Below the pieces are notes generated by a model, which saw only the letters and a list, made by a program, of their open reading frames with translations, did no database searches and was not told the DNA's origin. The translations under genes and the position numbers were made by a program. This document shows positions 14,074-22,615 of a stretch of 45,569 nt of DNA, piece after piece (within the stretch, counting starts at the first letter, position 1; each line of letters starts with the position of its first letter). This DNA is from a virus, in IMG/VR virus record IMGVR_UViG_3300046810_000402, positions 1 through 45,569 of that record; one strand, given 5' to 3'.

Positions 14074-14432
14074 TCAGGCACGTCGATGAGTTATTGAGGC
14101 TTTGGGCTGAGGATCTGCATTCGCCGAACCAGCCCGTTGGCATCGGCAGCGGGGGCAACATGATCGCGATGCTGATGGAGTGCAAGGGTGAGCTTATACG
14201 GGGGACTCGGGGAAGTCGGGTGCTGCTCGATGAGTCGGCCGACATTGAGTTGATCGTGAATAAGCACCTGGCTCCGGAACTGGCCTTGGTGGTGAGGGAG
14301 CATTACTGCAATCGAGAGAGTTTTTTGTCGCAGAAGATGCGGTTCTGCGGATGCAGCTCGAAAGCCTACTACCAGCGCCTGCATCGGGCGCATGAGCTTA
14401 TTGGTGGCATGTTGATGGGGAAGGCTGCTTGA
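14070..14432 (+). CDS. Antitermination protein Q-like
   Basis: The 120-residue protein starts at TTG 14070, seven bases after AAGGAGG, and overlaps the primase stop. It begins IRHVDELLRLWAEDLHSP and has a helical C-terminal region YQRLHRAHELIGGML with CGCSSKAYYQ, the layout of Q-type antiterminators of Pseudomonas phages. It would let polymerase read through the terminator into the late genes. Position, last gene before the late region, fits this role. Confidence 0.7.
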   Translation: MIRHVDELLRLWAEDLHSPNQPVGIGSGGNMIAMLMECKGELIRGTRGSRVLLDESADIELIVNKHLAPELALVVREHYCNRESFLSQKMRFCGCSSKAYYQRLHRAHELIGGMLMGKAA

Positions 14433-14904
14433 CCGTTCGCCTGTCCCCGGCAGTTACGCCTTTGGCCCGCTTTGTCCCGCTGCGACTGCGTAGCGTGGGA
14501 CGGACGCGGGCCTTGTCGTTCTTGGGCTGTCCCACTGTCCCGCGCGTTTGTGCTCTCAGGCATGTGTGCGTAGCGGGCGAGTGTGTACGCGCGTTTCACG
14601 CGCATGCGTGCTTTTTACTTACTCTCTTTATACGAGAAAGTAGAGATAGAAGTAGGACAGTGAGGTTTAGCATTGATTTGGGGTGCTCTCAGCTGACCCA
14701 CCCCATCAGAGGCCTTTGGGACAGCATCACCGCGCACCAGAAGCGACTAGCCGAGGTGATGTATTCGTCGGTATTGCCGGGGCGTTGGTGCAGTGTTGGG
14801 TACATATTCGTCGGTGGCATTAAAACAGGCTTGCTGCCAGGAAAATCGACCTGTAAAAAGTAGTCATCTTCGATAGGTGCGAGCGCAGAAGGCGCTTGAG
14901 AGAA
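14433..14904. other. Gene-free late-promoter/leader region
   Basis: No convincing gene in either direction. The segment contains repeated TGTCCC boxes between about 14450 and 14545, an Arg-codon-like GC-rich stretch with CGCGCGTTTCACGCGCATGCG, and an AT-rich patch near 14600-14660. It lies between the Q-like gene and a strong terminator, as expected for a late promoter and Q-utilisation region. A short leftward open stretch near 14690-14880 was judged non-coding. Confidence 0.45.
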
Positions 14905-14928
14905 CCGGCCCAATGGGCCGGTTTTTTT
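14905..14928 (+). terminator. Rho-independent terminator
   Basis: A perfect 7-bp stem CCGGCCC/GGGCCGG with AAT loop is followed by seven T. It ends the rightward early/replication transcript. It also lies just downstream of the leftward gene at 14936-15271. Confidence 0.85.
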
Positions 14929-14935
14929 ATGGGGG

Positions 14936-15271
14936 TCATTCACCATCGGGTTCGGCTTTCGTTTCTTTGCTTTTATCCTGTTTGGACCAAATCGCCGCCA
15001 GAGCGATGCCACAGCCGAAATATGCGACGCCATTCCAGATGTTCAGCAGAAGCCACAGGACGTCCTTTCTGGTTAACGGCTCGGAGCTGACTCCGAATTT
15101 GTAGATCTCGATGGCGGACGCTACGCCGATGACGGCACAGCCGATGTATGAGCCCCAACGGTAAGCAATAGTTTTAACCTCTGCACGCCGTTTATGAGAC
15201 AGGCGCACGTATCCGTACACCGCCGTCGCTATCGCCGCACCACCTTGTAAACCCTCTACCCAAGTAACCAT
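14936..15271 (-). CDS. Small multi-pass membrane protein
   Basis: The 111-residue product starts MVTWVEGLQGGAAIATAVYG and has three hydrophobic segments: about 8-25, 40-60 (GSYIGCAVIGVASAIEIY) and 72-98 (DVLWLLLNIWNGVAYFGCGI). A charged tail follows. ATG 15271 is preceded by AAGGGA. It is leftward, opposite to the holin. It could be a second holin-like or exclusion protein, but no family is recognised. Confidence 0.65.
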   Translation of the reverse strand: MVTWVEGLQGGAAIATAVYGYVRLSHKRRAEVKTIAYRWGSYIGCAVIGVASAIEIYKFGVSSEPLTRKDVLWLLLNIWNGVAYFGCGIALAAIWSKQDKSKETKAEPDGE

Positions 15272-15356
15272 CTGCAGTCCCTTATGCAAAAGGGCTGATC
15301 ATATGCCTGCGCTTTGAAAAACGGGAGCGCATGTCGATATACATTCAGGAGTTTCG

Positions 15357-15689
15357 ATGACAAACGAGCAACAAGCCCTGGCAGACATGCCGATCTGGAT
15401 GGTCATCGTTCTATCGCTCGTCGGAGGGATCTCTGGAGAGATGTGGCGGGCTGATAAAGCCGGGACGCGGGGTTGGTCGCTGATGCGGCGCCTGGCGCTT
15501 CGGTCCGGCGCGTGCGTTGTGTGCGGGGTGTCCACCACGATGCTTCTTTATGCGGCGGGGGTGTCGATCCTTACGGCCAGCGCGGCAGGTTGTCTGACGG
15601 CAATGGCAGGGGCAGACGTCGCTATCGTCCTGTACGAACGCTGGGTAGCGAAGCGGCTGGGGGTAGAAAATAGCCCCGAAGGCACTTGA
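15357..15689 (+). CDS. Phage holin, LydA-like family
   Basis: The 110-residue protein begins MTNEQQALADMPIWMVIVLS and has membrane segments at about 12-28, 46-68 (SGACVVCGVSTTMLLYAAG) and 70-90 (TASAAGCLTAMAGADVAIVL) with a charged C-terminus. The sequence closely resembles holins of Pseudomonas phages that sit just upstream of the terminase genes. It would form inner-membrane holes to time lysis. Endolysin and spanins are more than 21 kb downstream. Confidence 0.85.
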   Translation: MTNEQQALADMPIWMVIVLSLVGGISGEMWRADKAGTRGWSLMRRLALRSGACVVCGVSTTMLLYAAGVSILTASAAGCLTAMAGADVAIVLYERWVAKRLGVENSPEGT

Positions 15690-15729
15690 AGCACCCAGCC
15701 CAAACTGACGAACAACCAGGACTTACACG

Positions 15730-16110
15730 ATGCAAGTAAGAGTAATTAGCGACGACAGGGATGTGATTTGGGTCAAGACCGAAACCGGCGGCCTGACAAG
15801 CATGTCATTCCGCCGGGATGGAACGTTAAACAGGATCATCACGCTGCTGGAGTCAGCGCTTCACCAAGCGCGAACAGAATTGAGCTCAGAGTGCCTGATG
15901 GGAAGCATTGCTGAGCAAAACTCTGCAGCGCTTGATGAGATGCTAGAGCGTCAACTGCTTGTTGACGTTGCGCATGACCCAACTCCAGATGCCCGGAGAC
16001 TTGAAGAACGGGTGCCAAGGACTCGGGGCTCTGAAGTACACGCGATTCCCCGACTGCCAGATCAATACCACGTTCCCTGCGAGGTTTGCACTCGAGGCCG
16101 CATATCGTAG
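15730..16110 (+). CDS. Small late phage protein of unknown function
   Basis: The N-terminal ~75 residues (MQVRVISDDRDVIWVKTETG, RRDGTLNRIITLLESALHQA) look like a real small alpha/beta protein found in Pseudomonas prophages after the holin. The C-terminal 50 residues are antisense to the supported leftward gene at 15943-16227 and are rich in Arg/Pro, so they are likely unconstrained. Function is unknown. Confidence 0.6.
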   Translation: MQVRVISDDRDVIWVKTETGGLTSMSFRRDGTLNRIITLLESALHQARTELSSECLMGSIAEQNSAALDEMLERQLLVDVAHDPTPDARRLEERVPRTRGSEVHAIPRLPDQYHVPCEVCTRGRIS

Positions 16111-16227
16111 GGCCTCCATGGTCTCCTCTTGCTCGGCGTTGGATCTGCTGCCAAATGAGCCTGACAGCGGGAAGATGATCATGTCTTCGCCGCCTTGGCG
16201 CACGTGAGCGAGTTTGTATGTGGTCAT
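15943..16227 (-). CDS. Small conserved phage protein, leftward
   Basis: The 94-residue protein starts MTTYKLAHVRQGGEDMIIFP and continues through helical NAEQEETMEALRYAASSA and strand-like NVVLIWQSGNRVYFRAP. AAAGGA lies well placed before ATG 16227. It is convergent with the preceding late gene and overlaps it by 168 bp. Its function is not recognised. Confidence 0.7.
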   Translation of the reverse strand: MTTYKLAHVRQGGEDMIIFPLSGSFGSRSNAEQEETMEALRYAASSANLAGNVVLIWQSGNRVYFRAPSPWHPFFKSPGIWSWVMRNVNKQLTL

Positions 16228-16319
16228 ATCAATTCCTTTGGTTGCGTTGGACGTCCTTCTCCTGGCGTTCCTTCTGCAGGGAAGGACGCGCGAAATGATA
16301 TCACTTTGATCCAATCGGT

Positions 16320-16461
16320 CCGAGGGCTAGCCGAACCGCCGGGGACCCTGGGGTTTTCCCGAGGGTACGGGACGGGAAACCCGCGGGACTTTGTTAGCGG
16401 GAGGTTCACCAGCTTAGTGAACCGAGTGAACGGGTGAACACCCCGTATTTATTGGGTGAAC
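16320..16461 (+). other. Candidate cos/packaging region
   Basis: This non-coding stretch just before terS holds an inverted repeat GGGTTTTCCCG (16351-16361) / CGGGAAACCC (16373-16382), very GC-rich flanks, and a cluster of GTGAAC sites (16417, 16426, 16434, 16456) with one inverted copy forming GGTTCAC-N7-GTGAACC (16403-16423). Lambda-type phages place cosN and small-terminase binding repeats (cosB) exactly here. An interrupted CGTCCTTC/GAAGGACG pair lies at 16252-16288. Confidence 0.5.
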
Positions 16462-16473
16462 TGGACTTTCCAC

Positions 16474-17043
16474 ATGACCGTTATCAGCAAAACGGAATTT
16501 GCGGCACGGCGCGGATGGGCGAAGTCGTACGTTTCCAAACTCGCGAAACAGGATCGTCTGGTCCTGACCGAGGATGGAAAGGTCGAACTCGAAGCCACCG
16601 AGCTGCTCCTCGCATCGTCAGCCGATCCGAGCAAAGCAGCCGTCACCGCACGGCATGACCAAACTCGCGTTGAGCGAAACGTACACGCAGAGCTCGCCAT
16701 CGCCGCCGAAACACCTGCGGTGCCGGCGACCAGCAAGGCGCCGGACTTCCAGAAGGCCCGGGCCCATCGCGAGTACTTCCTCGCACAGCTGGCCGAGGCC
16801 GAATTCCACAAGGTGCAAGGCAACCTGGTCGAGCGCGAAGCGGTCAACAACGCAGCCTTCGCCGCTGGCAGGATGGTGCGGGACTTGATGTTCGGCTTGT
16901 CACCGCAGCTTGCACCCGAGCTGTCTGCGATGACCGATCCCTGGGAAATAGAAAAACACCTCACGGGTGCCTTCCGACGTGTCTTCACGGACGCCGGTCG
17001 CATGGGCGCCGCTGACCTTGAACAAGCCATGACAGAGACCTGA
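16474..17043 (+). CDS. Terminase small subunit
   Basis: The 189-residue protein has an N-terminal winged-helix-like DNA-recognition domain (MTVISKTEFAARRGWAKSYV, RLVLTEDGKVELEA), a linker, and a C-terminal helical region (about 95-185) for oligomerisation or binding the large subunit. This is the lambda Nu1-like arrangement. It should recognise the adjacent repeat cluster to start packaging. The large subunit follows after 4 bp. Confidence 0.85.
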   Translation: MTVISKTEFAARRGWAKSYVSKLAKQDRLVLTEDGKVELEATELLLASSADPSKAAVTARHDQTRVERNVHAELAIAAETPAVPATSKAPDFQKARAHREYFLAQLAEAEFHKVQGNLVEREAVNNAAFAAGRMVRDLMFGLSPQLAPELSAMTDPWEIEKHLTGAFRRVFTDAGRMGAADLEQAMTET

Positions 17044-17047
17044 ACCC

Positions 17048-19066
17048 ATGCCCCAAGGTTACGCAGACGGTGCTCAGGTGTACCGCGAGGCGTACATCCG
17101 AGGGCTGACACCGGACCCCGACCTATGGGTCGATGAGTGGGCCGACGAATACATGCGCATCCCGCGCGATACGGGGGCCGCTGAGCCCGGCAAATACCGC
17201 ACCGCACGCACGCCGTATGCCCGTGAGCCCATGCGCTGCCTGTCACCGGCGCACCCTTGCAAGCGCGTCGTCACCATGGTGGCCTCGCAACTGATGAAAA
17301 CCCAGATTGCGCTGAACTGGATCGGCGGGCTGATCCATATGGCGCCGTCGAACATCCTCACGCTGCTGCCTAGCCTCGGCCTCGCCAAGCGCGTCTCATC
17401 GCGGATCAGCAAGACGATCAAGGCGACCCCGGAGCTGCGCCACCGTGTCGCTGTCAGCCGCTCACGGGACGCCCGCAACACCATGGACACCAAAGAGTTC
17501 GAAGGCGGCTCGCTGTACGTCACCACAGCAGGTTCTGCAGCCAACCTCGCTGAGTTGTCGGCACGCTATGTGTACGGCGACGAAGTCGACCGTTGGGACG
17601 TCGACGTCGGCGAGGAGGGCGACCCCATCGAACTCGCGGAGACTCGAGGCAGTACCTTTGGCCGAAATGCCAAGTTCTACTTCTCAAGCTCGCCGACGAT
17701 CAAGGGCGCGTCACGCATCGCTGATCTGTTCGAGTCCAGCGACCAGCGTTTCTACTTCGTGCCGTGCCCAACGTGCGGCCACATGCAGACGCTTGAGTGG
17801 GAACGGCTGCACTACTCGGCAGACTTCAGCATCGCGCATTACCAATGCGCCGGGCCGGAATGTGACGTACTGATCGAGGAGCACCACAAGGGCGAAATGC
17901 TCGCAGGCGGTGAATGGCGCGCGACCGCCCTGGGCGACGGCGAAACCGTAGGCTTCAATCTAAACGCCCTGTATTCGCCGCTGGGCTGGATGGACTGGAA
18001 GTCCCTCGCCAAACAGTTCGAAAAGGCAAAGAAAGCCCAGAGCAAAGGCGACTTGGAACCTATGCAGGTGTTCTACAACACACGCTTGGCGAAGGTGTGG
18101 GACAGCGCGCAAGAGCAAACCAAAGCCGACGTGCTGATAGCACGGGCAAGGCAGGAACCGTACTCGCTGGGCAGCGTTCCGCCAGGCGCCTTGATGCTCA
18201 CTGCCGCTGTTGACGTTCAGGCAAATCGGCTTGAGGTGATGGTGATCGGCTGGGGCGTCGGCATGGAGCGTTGGGTTGTGGATCACCAGGTCATCGCTGG
18301 CGATCCTGCCGATGAGCGCACATGGGCGGCACTGGATGAGTTGCTCAAAGTCCGGTACCGACATCCTTCCGGGGTGGGCCTCGGGATCCTCGCTACTGGC
18401 GTGGATTCCGGTGGTCACCACACCGATGAGGTTTATCAGTTTTGCCGGGTGCGACGCTGGCGCAATGTTTTCGCGCTCAAAGGCGCGAGCAGGCCGGGCA
18501 AGCCGGTAATCGCTCAGCGGCCTTCAATGGTCGATGTGACATGGAAAGGTCAGACCGAACGAGGCGGCGCCGAGCTGTGGTTCGTGGGGACGGACACCGC
18601 CAAGGACTGGATCTACAACCGTTACCCGTTCGATTCGGGTCCCGGTGCGCTGCACTTTGCCAACGATTTGCCCGACGATTTCTTCGCCCAATGCGTGGCA
18701 GAGCGCAAGGTCGCGCGCTACGTCAGAGGGCACAAACGGATCGAATGGATCAAGGGCAAGGCCGAGCGCAACGAAGCGCTCGACCTGATGGTGTACAACC
18801 TGGCGATGGCGCATTACCTGGGCATCGCTCGGTACAAGGAACATGAGTGGGACCGGGTACGGCAGGCTCTAACGCAGTCGGAGCTGTTTGAAGAAGCTCC
18901 TGTAAACGCTTCCGAAAACAAGCAGGCTCGCGTGAGCAAGCCTGCTGGGTCTGGCATGGAAGAAACCAGTGCCGTTGTGCCAAAGGCGCCCAGTCAGCCA
19001 TTGACTACAACTGTCAAAACGTCGAGTCGTCGGGTATCAACAAGCGGTTACCTGAAGCGACGTTGA
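17048..19066 (+). CDS. Terminase large subunit, lambda gpA type
   Basis: The 672-residue packaging motor/nuclease belongs to the GpA family. The ATPase domain includes MVASQLMKTQIALNWIG (non-canonical P-loop region), ARYVYGDEVDRW (Walker B) and FYFSSSPTIKGAS. A zinc-like CPTCGHMQTLEW...CAGPECD lies near 240-280. The nuclease half includes LTAAVDVQANRLEVMVIGWG and GVDSGGHHTDEVYQF, typical acidic metal ligands. It cuts concatemers at cos and translocates DNA into proheads. Confidence 0.95.
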   Translation: MPQGYADGAQVYREAYIRGLTPDPDLWVDEWADEYMRIPRDTGAAEPGKYRTARTPYAREPMRCLSPAHPCKRVVTMVASQLMKTQIALNWIGGLIHMAPSNILTLLPSLGLAKRVSSRISKTIKATPELRHRVAVSRSRDARNTMDTKEFEGGSLYVTTAGSAANLAELSARYVYGDEVDRWDVDVGEEGDPIELAETRGSTFGRNAKFYFSSSPTIKGASRIADLFESSDQRFYFVPCPTCGHMQTLEWERLHYSADFSIAHYQCAGPECDVLIEEHHKGEMLAGGEWRATALGDGETVGFNLNALYSPLGWMDWKSLAKQFEKAKKAQSKGDLEPMQVFYNTRLAKVWDSAQEQTKADVLIARARQEPYSLGSVPPGALMLTAAVDVQANRLEVMVIGWGVGMERWVVDHQVIAGDPADERTWAALDELLKVRYRHPSGVGLGILATGVDSGGHHTDEVYQFCRVRRWRNVFALKGASRPGKPVIAQRPSMVDVTWKGQTERGGAELWFVGTDTAKDWIYNRYPFDSGPGALHFANDLPDDFFAQCVAERKVARYVRGHKRIEWIKGKAERNEALDLMVYNLAMAHYLGIARYKEHEWDRVRQALTQSELFEEAPVNASENKQARVSKPAGSGMEETSAVVPKAPSQPLTTTVKTSSRRVSTSGYLKRR

Positions 19067-19067
19067 C

Positions 19068-19508
19068 TCAGGATGTCAGCCCAACCAATGGGCTGATGAG
19101 TCGGGCACCGAGCCCAAGGGCTTCAGTCACCAACCCGCGCATTGTTTCTTTACCGCCTTCTTTGGCCGCGTCCGCCAGACGCTCACCAATGGACGCACCA
19201 CCTTTCAGGCTATCGGGAATTGCTTTGAGAACCTCAAGACCCTTGGCGGTAAGCACTGCGTTCTCGATGAACAACTTCTGGAATGGGGATCCAGAAAGAT
19301 AACCGGCGTTAATCAGCCAGGTGGCGGTCGAGATGAAGAACGTGCCGTCGTCATCGAGAACTTCCATACCTAGCGTGTCATCCCAATGCGTCCCCGAGTC
19401 CATAAAGTCCTCAGTTGACAGCACGGTCGCTACAGGGAACCTCTCATATAGCTCGGCCAGTATGCGGCCTGCGATATCGTCAAATTTTTCAATATTGGAG
19501 ACAGCCAT
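19068..19508 (-). CDS. Uncharacterised leftward protein inside head operon
   Basis: The 146-residue product starts MAVSNIEKFDDIAGRILAEL, continues through EDFMDSGTHWDDTLGMEVLDDDGTF-like acidic residues, and ends with a helical Gly/Ala-rich tail. ATG 19508 has AAGGAG nine bases upstream, which lies inside the neighbouring rightward gene. Leftward orientation within the late operon suggests a moron expressed in lysogeny. No family is recognised. Its start codon overlaps that of the divergent gene at 19507. Confidence 0.65.
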   Translation of the reverse strand: MAVSNIEKFDDIAGRILAELYERFPVATVLSTEDFMDSGTHWDDTLGMEVLDDDGTFFISTATWLINAGYLSGSPFQKLFIENAVLTAKGLEVLKAIPDSLKGGASIGERLADAAKEGGKETMRGLVTEALGLGARLISPLVGLTS

Positions 19509-19758
19509 GTCAGAAAACTCCTTGGACAAAGCGCAACGTGCGCAGAAAGTTAAAGCTGCGGCGGAACTCCAGCATGAGGTGCGCCGCGTGATAGCTGATC
19601 AGTTGACCGGCCGCATGGATTGGGTCAGAGCACGTACCTACTGGCACATGCGGTTAGGCGATGTACCAATGGACGAACTTGCCGAGGCGCTCGCGCATGT
19701 ACTCGCGGGAGGCAGCTTCCGCAACGACATCCAGTCTCGCAACCAGAACTTCAGCTGA
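19507..19758 (+). CDS. Small helical phage protein
   Basis: The 83-residue protein begins MSENSLDKAQRAQKVKAAAE and is predicted almost entirely helical, with WVRARTYWHMRLGDVPMDEL in the middle. GGAG lies six bases before ATG 19507, inside the divergent gene. It lies between terL and the gpW gene. Function is unknown; it could pair with its divergent neighbour. Confidence 0.6.
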   Translation: MSENSLDKAQRAQKVKAAAELQHEVRRVIADQLTGRMDWVRARTYWHMRLGDVPMDELAEALAHVLAGGSFRNDIQSRNQNFS

Positions 19759-19803
19759 CGGCCTTTTACACCAGCTCGTCCGCACGCCCAAGAGTACGCC
19801 CCC

Positions 19804-20010
19804 ATGTCCTTCACCCCAAAACACCTCGAAGCCGTCGAGGCGGCCATCGCTCGCGGCGAGAAAACCGTGCGCTACACCGACCGGACGGTTGAGTACCGCA
19901 CCGTCGATGAGCTGCTCAAAGCCCGCGAAGAGATTCGCACCTCGCTGGCGAGCAGCGGCAAACCGCGCTCGCGGGTTTTCAGGATGTACCACGGCGGCAA
20001 GGGGCTCTGA
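19804..20010 (+). CDS. Head-tail joining protein gpW-like
   Basis: The 68-residue protein starts MSFTPKHLEAVEAAIARGEK and has a central YTDRTVEYRTVDELLKAREE motif, then a basic tail. This is the lambda gpW pattern. gpW plugs the portal after packaging and allows tail attachment. It sits directly before the portal gene and overlaps it by one base, as in lambda. Confidence 0.85.
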   Translation: MSFTPKHLEAVEAAIARGEKTVRYTDRTVEYRTVDELLKAREEIRTSLASSGKPRSRVFRMYHGGKGL

Positions 20011-21488
20011 TGGCACGTTACCCGACGCTTACCCGTAACGGCTTCCTGTTACCGGAGCGCATCAAGGCCAGCTACGAAGGCGCCGGAGAGGGCCGGCGTT
20101 CAGCCAGCTGGAATGCTCCTGACGGCAGCGCGAATACGTTGATGATGCCGGCACTGCGCAACCTGCGCAGCCGATCCAGAGCCGCCGTCCGCAACGATCC
20201 CTACGCTTTCAACGCCATCGATAAACGCGTCAGCAACCTCATCGGTACAGGCATCAACCCTCGGCCGAAAACCGATGATCCAGGGCTTCGCGGCTTGCTG
20301 CAGAACCTTTGGGAGGACTGGGTCGAGGAGTCCGATGCCGATGGCGTGACTGACTTCTACGGCCAGCAAGCGCTCATCGCACGCACCGTCGAAACCTCAG
20401 GCGAATGCTTTGTGCGGATGAGGCCGCGAAGCCTGGATGAAGGTTTGGCCGTGCCACTTCAACTGCAGATCCTGGCGCCGGAGTTTGTTCCCCACGACAA
20501 GTTCGAAACGACCAGCAACGGCAACGCGATCCGCGCGGGCATCGAGTTCGAGCGCTCTGGCAGGCGCGTAGCGTTCTGGATGTACCGCTCCCACCCGAGG
20601 GAATGCTCAGGGCTCTCGGCGGGCTACAACCAGTTGGTGCGCGTTCCGGCCACTCAGGTGCTGCACATCTTTGAGCCGGTCGAGCCAGGCCAACTGCGAG
20701 GTTTGCCACGCTTAACGCCAGTGCTCAAACGATTGCGCAGCCTGGACAACTACGACGATGCAGTGCTGTTCCGGCAGGAAGTCGCGAACCTGTTCGCCGG
20801 TTTCATCAGTCGGCCCGCGCCCGACTCGGGGCAGGTCCCGCGTGACCCGGTTACGGGGCAGTTATTGAACGCTGATGCGGACGGCTTCACGCCAATGGTT
20901 GCGCTGGAGCCCGGCACGATGCAGGAGCTGGGTCCGGGCGAGGAAGTCGAGTTTTCCAAGCCGCCGGATGCGGGTAACCACTACCCGGATTTCATGCGTC
21001 AGCAACTCATGGCAGCGGCCGCAGGTTGCGGGACCCCGTACGAACTGCTCACCGGCGACATGCGCGATGTGAACGACCGCGCGCTGCGTGTGGTGCTCAA
21101 CGAGTTCAGACGGCGCCTTGAGCAACTGCAATTCAGTGTTTACGTCCACCAACTCTGCCGGCCAGTGCGTGCGGCATGGATGGACATGGCGATCCTGTCC
21201 GGCGCGCTGGTACTCGCGGACTACGCGCAACGTCGCCGTGAATACCTGCGCACACGCTGGGTGCCACAAGGCTGGGCTTACATCCATCCGGTGCAAGACG
21301 TGCAGTCACGCATGCTTGAGGTCAACGCAGGGTTTGCCTCACGCAGCGAAATGGTGCTGCGCACCGGCTACGACGCCGAAACCGTCGATGCGGAAAACGC
21401 CGCCGATCAAGAACGCGCTCAGTCGCTGGGCCTCAACTACAGAACCCTGAAAACGTTCGAATCTGCGGACGACAAGGAACAACCATGA
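20010..21488 (+). CDS. Portal protein, lambda gpB type
   Basis: The 492-residue protein matches lambda-type portals: LRSRSRAAVRNDPYAFNAID near 60, NLIGTGINPRPKT, a conserved core AGIEFERSGRRVAFWMYRSHP, and MRQQLMAAAAGCGTPYELLTGD with a later NEFRRRLEQLQF helix. It forms the dodecameric ring through which DNA is packaged. ATG overlaps the gpW stop, and the protease gene overlaps its 3' end by 4 bp. Confidence 0.95.
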   Translation: MARYPTLTRNGFLLPERIKASYEGAGEGRRSASWNAPDGSANTLMMPALRNLRSRSRAAVRNDPYAFNAIDKRVSNLIGTGINPRPKTDDPGLRGLLQNLWEDWVEESDADGVTDFYGQQALIARTVETSGECFVRMRPRSLDEGLAVPLQLQILAPEFVPHDKFETTSNGNAIRAGIEFERSGRRVAFWMYRSHPRECSGLSAGYNQLVRVPATQVLHIFEPVEPGQLRGLPRLTPVLKRLRSLDNYDDAVLFRQEVANLFAGFISRPAPDSGQVPRDPVTGQLLNADADGFTPMVALEPGTMQELGPGEEVEFSKPPDAGNHYPDFMRQQLMAAAAGCGTPYELLTGDMRDVNDRALRVVLNEFRRRLEQLQFSVYVHQLCRPVRAAWMDMAILSGALVLADYAQRRREYLRTRWVPQGWAYIHPVQDVQSRMLEVNAGFASRSEMVLRTGYDAETVDAENAADQERAQSLGLNYRTLKTFESADDKEQP

Positions 21489-22615
21489 GCAAAAAGACGC
21501 CCCCGCGCATCTACGACAGTGCCGGCAAGCAAGTGCCTGTCTCGGCAAAAAACTGGTACTTCCTGCAGGCGAGTACCGAGGCCGAACAACCCGTTATCGA
21601 AGTCTACGTCTACGGCGAGATAGGCGGCTGGGGGATCACCGCCAACCAGTTCGTGCGAGACCTCCGCGCGCTGGACGACGGGACATCCCCCATCGTTGTC
21701 GCGTTCAACAGCATTGGCGGCGATCTGTTCGATGGCCTGGCCATGCACAACGCGCTTTCGCGCCTCGGAGAGCGCTGTACCGCGAGGGTGGATGCCTTGG
21801 CGGCAAGCGCAGCCAGCATCGCGGTATGCGGCGCGCATCGGGTGGTGATCGCCTCGAACGCCATGCTGATGATCCACAATCCCTGGACATACTCCAGCGG
21901 TGATGCCGATGACTTCCGTCGAGTCGCGGACGTTCTCGATCAAACGCTTGAAGCAATCATCGCCGCCTATAAATCGAAGGCACCAGCTATTGATGACGGC
22001 GAGCTTCGACGCCTCGTTAACGCTGAGACCTGGCTGACCGCCGCCGAAGCGGTAGCCCTTGGGCTCGCCGATGAGATCGGCAATGGTATCGAGGTCAAGG
22101 CCTGCATAGGTGAGGGCGCGGTGCTTCATCGGTACCAGCATGCCCCCGAAGGCTTGCTGGCACAGCTCGATGAGCCATCTGAACCGCCGACTCAGGATGA
22201 TCCGCCAGCGCCTGAAAGCGACTCAACCAGACTCGCGCTGATGATCACTCAAGGTTGTACGTCGGCCGGCATCAGCAACCTGATCGAACCTCTGATAGCT
22301 CGGACCAAGCTTGCCGACGAGGCCACGGTCCAGAAGGCGCTCACGCAGGCCAAAGCCATCAAGGATCTTTGCGTCGCCGCGAGGCTGCCAGAGCTGGTTG
22401 AGGAGTACGTTCGCGCTGAGCTGGATCCCGAAGCGGTTCGTGCTCGTCTGTTCGACAAGCTCACCGGTAAAGGTGGATTTGAAATCGACAACAGCCTGCC
22501 ACTGGAACCGGATCAGATTCAGGCACAGGGCCGACAGCCCAACCCAGGTGGCATCTGGGCGGCGCGGCGCAACAACGGTAAACAGCAAACATCTGCCAAC
22601 GGAGCAACCCGATGA
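21485..22615 (+). CDS. Prohead protease with scaffold-like C-terminus (ClpP fold)
   Basis: The 376-residue protein has an N-terminal ClpP-type peptidase (about 35-200). Strand VYVYGEIGGWGI, AFNSIGGDLFDGLAMHN, the nucleophile in DALAASAASIAVCG and the His in MLMIHNPW are visible. The C-terminal ~150 residues are acidic then helical, and could act as scaffold as in the lambda gpC/Nu3 system. No internal start for a separate scaffold is obvious. It matures the capsid. Confidence 0.9.
   Translation: MSKKTPPRIYDSAGKQVPVSAKNWYFLQASTEAEQPVIEVYVYGEIGGWGITANQFVRDLRALDDGTSPIVVAFNSIGGDLFDGLAMHNALSRLGERCTARVDALAASAASIAVCGAHRVVIASNAMLMIHNPWTYSSGDADDFRRVADVLDQTLEAIIAAYKSKAPAIDDGELRRLVNAETWLTAAEAVALGLADEIGNGIEVKACIGEGAVLHRYQHAPEGLLAQLDEPSEPPTQDDPPAPESDSTRLALMITQGCTSAGISNLIEPLIARTKLADEATVQKALTQAKAIKDLCVAARLPELVEEYVRAELDPEAVRARLFDKLTGKGGFEIDNSLPLEPDQIQAQGRQPNPGGIWAARRNNGKQQTSANGATR

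Noticed and set aside
14429-14863. Open frame of 144 codons after the Q-like gene
   Set aside because: Composition is Arg/Cys-rich and uneven, there is no domain, and its start overlaps the Q-like stop without a ribosome site. It is treated as leader sequence.
16449-17246. Leftward 265-codon frame across the terminase genes
   Set aside because: Antisense to terS and terL; Ser/Arg/Cys-rich run-on typical of GC-rich antisense frames.
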